Origin: Salegentibacter sp. R32
Lineage (GTDB): Bacteria > Bacteroidota > Bacteroidia > Flavobacteriales > Flavobacteriaceae
Assembly: GCF_008692195.1 (NCBI RefSeq)
Contig: NZ_RXOM01000026.1
Coordinates: 1-50,680 of the forward strand
Length of the DNA stretch: 50,680 nt
Reading direction: 5' to 3'
This document shows, piece by piece, positions 8,837 through 18,600 of the stretch. Under the pieces are notes generated by a model. It saw only the letters and a program-made list of their open reading frames with translations. It had not been told where the DNA came from and ran no database searches. Every line of letters starts with the position of its first letter. The first letter of the stretch is position 1. Both the position numbers and the translations under genes were made by a program.

Positions 8837-8910
8837 TTAGCCGAAATCTTTTCCTGAAGGATATTAAAGTCTATATGTTTTAGCTTTGGGATTTTAACAT
8901 AAACCAAATT

Positions 8911-9837
8911 ATGAATAAACAACAAACAATCTCAGCAGTAACTCAACTTTGGCAAGTAGACAAAAAACAATATGTAAAGAAGTCAACAATCTCAGCGTAT
9001 GTGCTATTATTAGAAAATCATTTATTACCGGCTTTCGGCCATAAAGCTGAACTAGAAGAAGTAGAAGTACAGAACTTTGTTTTTAAAAAACTGGGAGAAG
9101 GCTTAAGCCATAAAACCATAAAGGATATGCTTATTGTCTTAAAAATGATCTTAAAGTATGGGGCAAAACATCAATTATTGAAATATAAAGCCTTTGATAT
9201 ACAATTCCCCACAGAACGGGAACGCCAGCAATTAGAAGTATTGAATAGAGGCGATCAAAAAAAACTGATGAAGCACATTCAGGAGAACTTCACCTTTAGG
9301 GGCTTAGGTGTTTATATCTGTTTAAGTACCGGCTTACGTATAGGGGAAGTTTGCGCCCTGCGATGGGAAGATCTGGATGTGGAGTTAGGAATGGTGAAGG
9401 TTAATAAAACCATACAGCGTATTTATACCATTGAGAATGGCATTAGAAAAACGGAATTGATTATTGATAGTCCGAAAACAAAAAATTCCATACGGGAAAT
9501 CCCGATGAGTCGTGATTTATTAAGAATTATAAAACCTATAAAAAAGATTATGAATGATTCTTTTTTTATCCTGACCAATGAGGCTAAACCCACCGAACCG
9601 AGAACCTATCGGAATTTTTATAAAAACCTGATGATGAATTTAGGAATGCCCAAATTAAAGTTTCACGGGCTGCGGCATAGTTTTGCTACCCGATGTATTG
9701 AGAGCAAATGTGACTATAAAACGGTAAGTGTACTGTTAGGGCATTCCAATATAAGTACCACCTTAAATTTATATGTTCACCCTAATGATGAACAAAAGAA
9801 AAAAGCTATTAATCAAATGTTTCGTTCTTTAAAATGA
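8911..9837 (+). CDS. Tyrosine recombinase, probable hsdS invertase
   Basis: The 308-aa protein has an N-terminal SAM-like core-binding domain (about 1-100) and a C-terminal catalytic domain with the tyrosine-recombinase residues: R143 in TGLRIGE, the HGLRH box at 252-256 (H252, R255), H278 in LGHSNIS and the nucleophile Y288 in NLYVH. Such enzymes break and rejoin two DNA sites through a covalent 3'-phosphotyrosine. The gene sits immediately beside the right inverted repeat of the hsdS pair, the standard arrangement for phase-variable type I systems in Bacteroidota, so it most likely inverts hsdS rather than integrating an element. A TAGCTTTG element at 8881-8888 may be its promoter. Confidence 0.9.
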   Translation: MNKQQTISAVTQLWQVDKKQYVKKSTISAYVLLLENHLLPAFGHKAELEEVEVQNFVFKKLGEGLSHKTIKDMLIVLKMILKYGAKHQLLKYKAFDIQFPTERERQQLEVLNRGDQKKLMKHIQENFTFRGLGVYICLSTGLRIGEVCALRWEDLDVELGMVKVNKTIQRIYTIENGIRKTELIIDSPKTKNSIREIPMSRDLLRIIKPIKKIMNDSFFILTNEAKPTEPRTYRNFYKNLMMNLGMPKLKFHGLRHSFATRCIESKCDYKTVSVLLGHSNISTTLNLYVHPNDEQKKKAINQMFRSLK

Positions 9838-9881
9838 TATGATTATTTTAGTAAGGACATAGTTGAAGCTTTATTCTCCTT

Positions 9882-10629
9882 TTGAACTTAGAATTAAAGA
9901 AATATTACCTTTTTATTGATGAGAGTGGGGCTCATGGATTAGTAAATCTAGACCCCTCTTTTCCCGTATTTCTACTTTGTGGTATGTTATTATCAGAAAG
10001 TAATTACCAGCTTGTAAAAGAAAAAATTAATAGTTTAAAACATAAATTCTGGGATGATAAAGAAGTTATTCTACATTCAAGGGATATTCGAAAGTGTGAA
10101 AAGGAATTTCAGGTATTGTTTGACCTTGATTTAAAAAAAGAGTTTTATAAGGATATAAATGCTATTATAACCAACAGCAATTACCGCATAATTTCATCAG
10201 CTATTCAAAGAAAGATATATTAAACGTTATGGAAAGCTTTCAAATGATGTCTATGAGTTAGCTTTGTCATTTATCATAGAACGAACAATCTTTTCCTTAG
10301 ATGAGGTTAATGACGATGCAAAACAGTTGAGTATCATTATTGAAAAAAGAGGAAAAAAGGAAGATCGGAAATTAGCAGAGCATTTTCAAAAATTATTGGC
10401 TCGTGGTACCGGCTATGTAAGTGCTGAACGTTTAAAAGAGGTAAATGTAAAAATTCAGTTTAGTGATAAGAAAGAAAATATAAACGGTTTGCAGCTATGT
10501 GATTTATTAGCCTATCCAATTGCTAGGTATGTCATCAATAAAAATAGAGCCAATCCTGCTTTTGAAGTATTGGAAAGTAAAATTTATCAAAAAGGAGGAA
10601 AGCGATATGGATTGAAAATATTCCCATAA
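9882..10629 (+). pseudogene. DUF3800-family protein, frameshifted
   Basis: The first part (9882-10223, TTG start) begins YYLFIDESGAHG, the aspartate-containing first strand typical of DUF3800, a family with an RNase H-like fold often found beside restriction and other defence genes. The second part (10264-10629, open from about 10206) carries the second half, including the late aspartate in GLQLCDLLAYPIARY, another family hallmark. The two are in different frames; removing one base near 10205 joins them as AIKERYIKRYGKLS. The gene is therefore broken by one base or misread. It lies between the recombinase and a hairpin terminator. Confidence 0.7.
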
Positions 10630-10635
10630 AAATAA

Positions 10636-10657
10636 AAGCCAAACAAAAGTTTGGCTT
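10636..10657 (+). terminator. Hairpin terminator after the DUF3800 gene
   Basis: A perfect 9-bp stem AAGCCAAAC/GTTTGGCTT with loop AAAA starts seven bases after the DUF3800 stop codon. It lacks a long T run but is well placed to end transcription before the chimeric hsd ORF. The rest of 10658-10777 shows a short GGGG-ACA-CCCC palindrome and AT-rich sequence without a gene. Confidence 0.6.
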
Positions 10658-10777
10658 CTATTCGACCGGGGACACCCCAATCCTTATACTTAATACTGTT
10701 TTTTCTTAAAAAATTGTAGTACAAATATAAGTTAATACTTACATTTAATAAAATTTTTAACATCATTATCTTTTTTA

Positions 10778-11125
10778 ATGACTACCCAACCCGAACAAGT
10801 ATTAGAGCATAATCTCTTATCGCAGTTAGATCGTTTAGGGCATCAGCCAATACTTATCAAAACAGAAAAAGACTTATTAGAAAATTTAAAAACGCATGGT
10901 TCTGATATTTATAAAAAACAAGTTTTTCAAAATCTAGGAGCAACAATCAATTCAATTAATGGAAGTGATTTGAAGAAATTTAAAATCCCGTTTCCTTCAA
11001 AGCAAGAACAAACCAAGATCGCTACATTTTTATCGGCACTCGATGCTAAAATAGAAACCGTAAACACCGCCATTACCCAAACCCAAGACTTTAAAAAAGG
11101 CTTGTTGCAGCAAATGTTTGTATAG
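10778..11125 (+). CDS. Chimeric mini-ORF: HsdR N-terminus joined to an HsdS C-terminus
   Basis: The 115-aa frame starts with about 37 residues nearly identical to the start of the complete HsdR encoded at 12752 ([10 protein letters not shown], then the same [15 protein letters not shown]). It then switches, at a shared TTAAAAACGCA, to an HsdS C-terminal part: the end of TRD2 ([29 protein letters not shown]) and the terminal conserved helix ending LLQQMFV. The HsdR part is too short for nuclease or helicase activity and the HsdS part lacks a complete recognition domain. It looks like a recombination scar left when genes were inserted between hsdS and hsdR, or a relic of a second hsd copy. Whether it is expressed or could act as a decoy subunit is unknown. 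Confidence 0.7.
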   Translation: MTTQPEQVLEHNLLSQLDRLGHQPILIKTEKDLLENLKTHGSDIYKKQVFQNLGATINSINGSDLKKFKIPFPSKQEQTKIATFLSALDAKIETVNTAITQTQDFKKGLLQQMFV

Positions 11126-11128
11126 GTT

Positions 11129-12301
11129 ATGGAGAGGAAAAAACTACATAATCATAAGGAGCTTTATGCTGAAATAAATACAATTACATCGGTAGGTCGT
11201 AAATTAATACCATATCTGGAAAATTGTGAAATACTGTTTTACGTAACTTTGCCATTAGATGGAAAAAGGTTTCAGATTAATCAAGAAGGAATTTTTAATG
11301 GCTTGTATATAAATAACTGTAGTTTTCCTCAAGAGTTTGCTTTCAATAGCAATGATCATCTTATTTATTTTGAAAGATGTGAATTTACTTCAATTGATTT
11401 TGATGATGTTATATTTAAAAACAAAATCAGGTTTCATCATTGTGTTTTCAATAACAATCTTATTCTAAATAATACAACATTTCAAAATTTAATAGATTTC
11501 TGGTCTTCAGAATTTAAGGGAACTACTATATTTTATAAAGTTAATTTTGAAAGTACAACGGTCTTTTCATCTGTTATTTTTAGAGAAAATATACTTTTCA
11601 CATTTACGACAGTCCTTAAGCTTATAGTCTTTAAGGGAACGGTGTTTGAAAAAGGGGTGGATTTGACCACTGCAATTATTGAAGGTAAATTAAGTTTGTT
11701 TAATATAAAACTAGATAATTTCCAAACGAAACATATAAGTCAAAAAACGAATAATGATAGTTCCGTTAATTGGTTAGATACTTATGATGGATATATTACG
11801 GATTTAGGGATAATACCAACAATAAACAAAAGAGAAACTTATAGAGTTTTAAAAGAAGAGTTTGAGCGTTTAAAAAATATTCCAGAATCACTTCGTTATA
11901 AAGTTTTAGAGCATAGGGTCTATCGTGATCTGCTAGGTTCAAAAAAGAAAAATACCCATGAATTTTTTGATTGGTTAAACCTATGGTTAAATGATCTATC
12001 AAGTTTTTATGGTACTTCTTACGCTAGAGCGTTTGTCTTTACTCTATCGATAGGTTGGTTGTTTTTCTATTTATCCATAATGAATACGGGATTGTATAAT
12101 TTCAGTTTTAATCCTATAAAGTGGGAATTTACTGAAGGCTTAAAATATTTTGTACAATTTTTAATACCAACTCATAAGTTTAATTATTTAGGTGATAACA
12201 TTGATTTAAAAACAGGTTTTTATCTATTCGATTTTTTCGGTAGGTTATTAGTTGGTTATGGTATTTACCAGTTTATTCAAGCATTTAGAAAATATAAGTA
12301 A
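11129..12301 (+). CDS. Pentapeptide-repeat protein with C-terminal membrane segments
   Basis: The 390-aa product has a central stretch (about residues 60-200) of FxxxxF-type pentapeptide-like repeats (for example VIFKNKIRFHHCVFNNNLILNNTTF), predicted to form a right-handed beta-helix. A linker with a charged helix follows (about 225-270), then hydrophobic segments near residues 298-322 and at the C-terminus (LLVGYGIYQFIQAF), with a shorter hydrophobic stretch between them. Similar pentapeptide plus channel-like proteins occur in Bacteroidota beside restriction genes, but their function is not settled. The gene starts 3 bp after the chimeric ORF and precedes the GIY-YIG gene, so it is probably cotranscribed as cargo inside the hsd locus. 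A membrane-acting effector is possible but unproven. Confidence 0.6.
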   Translation: MERKKLHNHKELYAEINTITSVGRKLIPYLENCEILFYVTLPLDGKRFQINQEGIFNGLYINNCSFPQEFAFNSNDHLIYFERCEFTSIDFDDVIFKNKIRFHHCVFNNNLILNNTTFQNLIDFWSSEFKGTTIFYKVNFESTTVFSSVIFRENILFTFTTVLKLIVFKGTVFEKGVDLTTAIIEGKLSLFNIKLDNFQTKHISQKTNNDSSVNWLDTYDGYITDLGIIPTINKRETYRVLKEEFERLKNIPESLRYKVLEHRVYRDLLGSKKKNTHEFFDWLNLWLNDLSSFYGTSYARAFVFTLSIGWLFFYLSIMNTGLYNFSFNPIKWEFTEGLKYFVQFLIPTHKFNYLGDNIDLKTGFYLFDFFGRLLVGYGIYQFIQAFRKYK

Positions 12302-12319
12302 AAGATTAAATTATTAAAT

Positions 12320-12747
12320 GTGAATTATAGTAAAAATGAAATTATTGAATTTGTAGAAAAATTTGAAAAAGAATTATTCAAATCAAATCCAATAAAATTT
12401 AATTTTGATAAAAAGTGGTCTTCTAATTTTCCAAATAAGGCAGGAATTTATGCAATTTATGATATTGATAAGTTATTATATGTTGGAGAAACAGCTAACT
12501 TGAAAGAAAGAATGAAAGAAGTAAAAAGAACTTACAATCATAGTTTTCGTAAAAAATTGGGTAAATTTTTAGTTGAAGGATCTAAAGTTGTTAAAGGTAA
12601 ATTTGAAGAGACATTAGAATTGAAATTGAATGATTATTATATAGAGAGTTAAATTTTGGAAGATTAGAAGTTGAATCATATTTAATACATAGACATTGTG
12701 AGAATGGTTTATTAAATTCAGTAGGTAAAAGAAACAGAATAAATTAA
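12320..12747 (+). pseudogene. GIY-YIG nuclease-like protein, frameshifted near its C-terminus
   Basis: The N-terminal frame (GTG at 12320 to a stop at 12650-12652, 110 aa) contains the GIY-YIG core: GIYAIYD, then LLYVGETANLKERM, with the GIY and YVG elements and the arginine that normally follows. After the stop the next frame stays open to 12747 and reads NFGRLEVESYLIHRHCENGLL, the usual C-terminal part of this fold with its conserved glutamate. One extra T near 12649 restores a single frame (ESLNFGRLEVE). The gene ends 4 bp before hsdR. It is a small nuclease-fold accessory gene, broken or misread; whether it acts on phage DNA is unknown. Confidence 0.65.
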
Positions 12748-12751
12748 ATTA

Positions 12752-15586
12752 ATGACAACCCAACCCGAACAAGTATTAGAGAATAATCTTTTATCGCAAC
12801 TCGATAGTTTAGGACATCAGCCTATTCTTATCAAAACAGAAAAAGATCTTTTAGAAAACTTAAAAACGCAATTAGGGAAGCATAACAAAACCAGTTTTTC
12901 TGAAGAAGAATTTAATAAAGTGGTTATTCACCTTAGTAAAGGGAATATTTTTGATAAAGCCAAAACCTTAAGAGATAAATTTGTACTTCAACGAGATAAT
13001 GGAGAAAAGTCTTATATAGAATTTATCAATCAAGATTATTGGTGTCAAAATGAGTTTCAGGTTACCCACCAGATCACAATAAATGGAAAACGGGAAAATC
13101 GTTATGATGTGACGTTATTGATTAATGGTTTACCCTTAGTGCAAATAGAACTCAAACGAAGAGGGATAGAGCTAAAAAAAGCGTTTAACCAAATACAACG
13201 TTACCAAAGAGATTCTTTTGCTTCCAATCACACGCTCTTCCATTATGTTCAAGTATTTGTTATCTCTAATGGAGTGAATACAAAATATTATGCAAATAAC
13301 CCTAAGAGTAGTTTTAAACAAACTTTTTATTGGAGTAAAGAGAATAACGCTAACATCACTCAACTCACCGATTTTGCAAATGTATTTTTAGAGCCTTGCC
13401 ATATCGCCAAGATGATTACTAAATACATCGTGTTACACGAAAGCGATAAATTACTTATGATACTTCGACCTTATCAATTTTATGCGGTAGAGGCGATTAT
13501 CAAACGAGTAAAAGATACCTCTAAAAACGGTTATATTTGGCATACTACCGGTTCGGGTAAAACATTGACTTCTTTTAAAGCCAGTCAGATTTTAACGCAA
13601 AACCCGAAAATAAAAAAAGTGGTTTTCGTGGTAGATCGGCAAGATTTAGACGATCAAACCGTAAAGGAGTTTAGAGCTTTCGATAAAGATAGTATAGACG
13701 GTACAGAGAATACCAAAATGTTGGTGAAACAGTTTTTAGATGATAGCAGACCGTTAATGATTACAACGATTCAAAAATTGAATACCGCCATTAGTAAAAC
13801 ACGTTTTAAATCACAAATTGAAAAATTAAAAGAGGAGAAGATCGTGTTCATTTTTGATGAGTGCCACCGTAGTCAATTTGGTGATACTCATAAGCGTATA
13901 ACCAACTTCTTTACCAATCATCAGTTATTTGGTTTTACAGGGACACCAATTTTTGTGAAAAATGCCCATCGGGAAAACAGCCTAAAGTATACTACCAAAA
14001 TGCTTTTTGATGAATGTTTACATCAATATGTGATTACTGATGCGATACGAGATGAAAACGTTCTTAAATTTTCAATTGAGTATTATAATGTTTTCAAGCA
14101 AAAAGAAGAAATTGAAGACCTAGATGTCGAGGGAATCGATAAAAAAGAAGTATACGAAAGTGATGAATATATTGAAACGGTAGCTGATTATATTATTGCT
14201 AATCATGGTAGGAAAACAAAAGGAAAAGCATTTACAGCCATGTTTTGTGTAAGTAGTGTGGATATTTTGGTGAAATACTATGATTTATTTCAACAAAAAC
14301 GAGAAGCAGGCGAGCATAATTTAAGAATAGCTACTATTTTTTCTTATGCTCCTAATGAAGAAGATAAAAATGCTGATGGGATGATTCCCGATGAAGATTT
14401 TAGTATGGCTGCTGAACCACAAGCGGCTTATAAAATCCCGCATCGAGATAAATTAGATCACTATATTGAAGATTATAATAAGTTATTCAATACAAGGCAT
14501 TCCATGAAAGATGGAAATGCGTTTCTCAACTATAAAAAAGATATTTCTAAACGAGTTCGTAATCGGCAAATCGATATTTTGTTAGTGGTGAATATGTTTT
14601 TAACCGGTTTTGATAGTAAAACACTAAATACCTTATATGTCGATAAAAATCTAAAGTATCACGGGCTTATCCAGGCTTTTTCCCGCACTAACAGAATACT
14701 AAACGAAAAGAAATCACAAGGGAATATTTTAGCTTTTAGAAACCTTAAAAAGGCGACCGATGAGGCAATTGGTTTATTTTCAGATAAAAATGCTAAAGAA
14801 ACCATATTAGTTGCTCCCTATGAAGAGTATGTACTTCAGTTTAATGAAGCTTATAAGAAGTTAATGGCAATTACGCCAACCGTAAATAGCGTAAACGATC
14901 TTCAAACTGAAGAAGAGGAGTTATTATTTGCCAAGGCATTTCGGGAGTTGATGCGAGTAAAAAATATCTTATCCACCTTTACCGATTTTGATTTTGAAGA
15001 TATTTATATGGAAGAACAAGAATTTGCTGATTATTCGAGTAAATACCTTGATCTCTATGATAAAATAAAAAGTGATACGCAAAAAGAGAATGTTTCTATT
15101 TTAGATGAAATAGATTTTGAATTAGAGTTGATACATCGTGATGAGGTAAATGTTGCCTATATTATGAAACTTCTGGCTGAATTGAAAAATGCACCGATAA
15201 AAGATCAGCCTAAAAAAGAAAAAGAAATCATCGATATGGTTGTCGGTGAAACTGAACTAAGAAGCAAGAAGGAGCTCATTCAAAAATTCATATTAAACAA
15301 CTTGCCGGCATTAGAAAATGACGATGATGTAGAAGAGGAGTTTAACCGTTTTTGGAAAGAAGAGACCAAAAAAGCCATGAGTGAGTTAACCCTAAAAGAA
15401 AGTTTAGATCAGGACAAAGTAGAAGAAATCATTAACGATTACCTCTTTACCGGTAGAATGGCAACAGAAGATGAAGTAATCGATGCCTTAGAAAAACAAC
15501 CGAGTGTCTTACAACGAGAAAGCATAAGCACCCGAATCACCAACAAAATACAAGACTTTATTACCACTTTTATAAGTGGGGTTTAA
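12752..15586 (+). CDS. hsdR: Type I restriction enzyme endonuclease/translocase subunit HsdR
   Basis: The 944-aa protein is the motor and nuclease of the type I system. Residues about 20-200 form the HsdR N-terminal nuclease domain, with a PD-(D/E)xK-like core near YDVTLLINGLPLVQIELK. The superfamily 2 helicase part shows Walker A TTGSGKT at 265-271, the DECH box at 369-372 and GFTGTP near 392-397, then the second RecA-like domain with the QAFSRTNR motif VI. The C-terminal helical region (about 700-944) binds the methylase core. With HsdM and an intact HsdS it would cut unmodified DNA after ATP-driven translocation. If neither hsdS state is functional, restriction would be off. Confidence 0.95.
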   Translation: MTTQPEQVLENNLLSQLDSLGHQPILIKTEKDLLENLKTQLGKHNKTSFSEEEFNKVVIHLSKGNIFDKAKTLRDKFVLQRDNGEKSYIEFINQDYWCQNEFQVTHQITINGKRENRYDVTLLINGLPLVQIELKRRGIELKKAFNQIQRYQRDSFASNHTLFHYVQVFVISNGVNTKYYANNPKSSFKQTFYWSKENNANITQLTDFANVFLEPCHIAKMITKYIVLHESDKLLMILRPYQFYAVEAIIKRVKDTSKNGYIWHTTGSGKTLTSFKASQILTQNPKIKKVVFVVDRQDLDDQTVKEFRAFDKDSIDGTENTKMLVKQFLDDSRPLMITTIQKLNTAISKTRFKSQIEKLKEEKIVFIFDECHRSQFGDTHKRITNFFTNHQLFGFTGTPIFVKNAHRENSLKYTTKMLFDECLHQYVITDAIRDENVLKFSIEYYNVFKQKEEIEDLDVEGIDKKEVYESDEYIETVADYIIANHGRKTKGKAFTAMFCVSSVDILVKYYDLFQQKREAGEHNLRIATIFSYAPNEEDKNADGMIPDEDFSMAAEPQAAYKIPHRDKLDHYIEDYNKLFNTRHSMKDGNAFLNYKKDISKRVRNRQIDILLVVNMFLTGFDSKTLNTLYVDKNLKYHGLIQAFSRTNRILNEKKSQGNILAFRNLKKATDEAIGLFSDKNAKETILVAPYEEYVLQFNEAYKKLMAITPTVNSVNDLQTEEEELLFAKAFRELMRVKNILSTFTDFDFEDIYMEEQEFADYSSKYLDLYDKIKSDTQKENVSILDEIDFELELIHRDEVNVAYIMKLLAELKNAPIKDQPKKEKEIIDMVVGETELRSKKELIQKFILNNLPALENDDDVEEEFNRFWKEETKKAMSELTLKESLDQDKVEEIINDYLFTGRMATEDEVIDALEKQPSVLQRESISTRITNKIQDFITTFISGV

Positions 15587-15679
15587 GCAAGGGGATATTT
15601 ATTTTGTTGAATTTGAACCTAGAAATTGTTTGAGGTTAAAGTATATAAAATGTTTTGAAATCATAGAATAATCTAAAAA

Positions 15680-18600
15680 ATGGAAAACCCATCAACTTTT
15701 AAAGTTCATTTAAATTATCCACCAAATGAGTGTGATTGTGCTATAGTATCAATTGATAGTAATGGCAACCAGGGAGAATTAAACCAGCTTGTTTTAAAAG
15801 CGTATGGGTATCAACATTCTGATATAAATATTAAAGAATTAAGTCGTGGTTTCTATCTACTTCAAAAAGAAAAGAAAAAGCCTATACTTTTTATAGTAAC
15901 TGTAGGTAATAATCCAACGGCTAAAAATCTAAATAAAAATCTTTTTGATGGTTTAAAAAGGCACATTAAAGATTTAGCCCGAAGAAGTATTTGGGTACCA
16001 CTTATGGGTACAGGTACTGGAGGACTTACTTTAGAGGAGAGTTATAAAATAACCTTAGAAGTAATAGCAGAATTATCGCAATATGCTAATTTCTACATCT
16101 CAATACCCGATAATGAAGAAGGTAAAGAATTTTATAGATCTATAAATCCTAAATTAAATCTATTTGAAAAATTAGATAAAGATTCAAAAGACATAGTATC
16201 AATAATTGGAAATAGAAACTTTTTTCTAGCTGGACATCTATGGGGCAATGAAGATCAAATGCCTCGTTTCCTAGAGCAAAATATATGGGAAAATGGCCAT
16301 GAGTTTAATGATACTAAGGTAGTAAATAATGCTAAAGAAGGAGATTTAATTTTTATAAAGTCAACTTATGCTTATGGAGAGGTAAGCTATCTAAGGATTA
16401 AAGCAATAGGGGTTATTAAGGAAAACAAATTAGATGGACATAATCTTGATGTTAATTGGTACCGGTTTAATAACATAGATATTGAACACTTAGGTAAATA
16501 TAGAAGAACATTTCAAACGGTAAGTAATGATGATATAGAAACTATCTTGATAGAAGTTTTTGATGCTTATCCAAATTTGCCAAATATTATTAAGGGTTTA
16601 GCTGAGAAAAGGAAGCCTGAAGATATAAATGAAAAAAATGAGGAATTAAGTAGGGCAGCTGAAAGAATAATAACCATTCCAGGTTTATTGAGCGATGTGG
16701 ATTCTGGAACCGATTATTTAGACATATCCAAAGATATCAATGCTTTTGCTAAGGTAATGTCTGCAAAAAGTTTTAATCCACCACTTGCCATAGCGCTTTT
16801 GGGCAAGTGGGGATCTGGTAAAAGTTTTTTTATGCGCAAGTTAAAAGAGCGTATAGATAAACTTTCTAGCGTTAGCACTACAGAGCAGGTTTATTGCAAT
16901 GGCATTGCCCATGTACATTTTAATGCTTGGTCCTATATGGATGCCAACTTATGGGCCGGTATGATAACAAAAATTTTTGAGGGTTTACAAGAATATATTA
17001 CCAATGATAGTAAAGCGAAGGGTAAAATAGATGATATAGCAAAGGCATTAAATCAGAAACTCAATATTGCACAAGAAGAGATTAGTCATTTAGAACATCG
17101 AAAACACAGCATAAATAATAAAATAAAGGTTTTAGAGGGCGAAAAGACTAAAATTGAGAAGGCGCTTAAACAAAAGATCAATCAAATTAAAAGCAGGTCG
17201 ATAAAAACGGTTTTGAAGAATCTTGATAATTCTTTTCATATAAAAAATAAAATAGAGGATGCTTTATCTAGCAATGAATCCTATATAAAAACAGAAGAGC
17301 AGTTAGACAATATTGTACCCAAAGAATATTGGCAAAATCCTATTGGTCTCTATCAAAGAATAAATTCTAAACGTACTTTCTATAAGATGTTCTTGAAAGG
17401 ACCACGGGCTTTAAAAAACTTATTTTGGTTATGTATAATTATTCTTATAATTTTTTTAATCAAAATAGCATTGTTCTTTTTCATTCCTGTATTAGGTAGA
17501 TTAGATTTTACTTTTCCTGATAAGTTGCTTTATTTGATTTCAATTATAGGTGCTTTTATCTATAGGAATTATAAAACGGTTAATCATTTACAACCTTTGA
17601 TTTCTAAATTTTGGAAAATAAAGGAAGATTACGAATTAAAAAAGAAAGAAGCTCTATTTAAATTTAAACAGCAAGGAAAAACTATAGAATTTGAAATAGA
17701 AAACTATAAAGAGGAAATACAGGTTATTAATGATCAAATTAATAAAGCCAAACAGTCAAAGTTAGAAATAGAGTATAAGTTAAAACATACTCTTACTACT
17801 GAGGCACTTTTTACCTTTATAGAAAAGCGGTCCTCAAGTGATGATTATAAAAAGCATTTAGGTATTGTATCGATTATCAGAAAAGATTTTGAAATACTAA
17901 GTGAGTTGTTTAGTGGTCACCAAGATGAGATTAACAATTCCGGAGAGTCTGAAGAATTTAAAAAGTACTTTAGCAGACCACTTGAGCGCATTATTTTATA
18001 CATAGACGACTTAGATCGTTGTTCAGACGATCGAGTGGTACAAGTACTCGAAGCGGTTAATTTATTGATGGCTTATCCATTATTTATTGTAGTGGTTGGT
18101 GTTGACCCACGATGGGTTAAAAATGCATTAAGTAAGAAATATGAATTGCAATTTGGTAATAAAAATTTACCTGATAATGAAGCTATAGAACCTTCAGGCT
18201 ATTTAGAGAAGATATTTCAAGTACCTTTTCAATTAAAGTCAGCTACTGATGATAATGTAAAGCATATGCTTAAAAATTTAGCAGAGTCTCACCCTCAAAT
18301 AAAATCTATGGAAGAACCTATAGAGTATACAGATGAAGACGAAAAAGAAATCAATACAGATAATGTTGAGAATGATCTTGATATAGAAGGTGGAGACGTG
18401 GACCAACAGTTAACTGTTGAAAAGTCAATTATTATAAAAGAAACCATAGAAGCTTTAAAATTCTCAGAAAAAGAAATAGTCCTTTTACAGTGTATGTCCG
18501 GTATTTTAGGAAGTAATCCCAGAGCTTTAAAACGTTTTGTAAACATATACCGGGTCATTAAGGCACACGAGGATTTTAATTATACAGATGCCTCAGAGGA

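Noticed and set aside
8911-9837. Tyrosine recombinase considered as the integrase of an integrative element
   Set aside because: No tRNA gene, att-like direct repeats or conjugation genes are visible; the inverted repeats in the adjacent hsdS pair explain it better.
10640-10690. Possible tRNA-like 3' end near the CGACCGGGGACACC stretch
   Set aside because: No acceptor, D or anticodon arms can be drawn; only a terminator hairpin and a short G/C palindrome are present.
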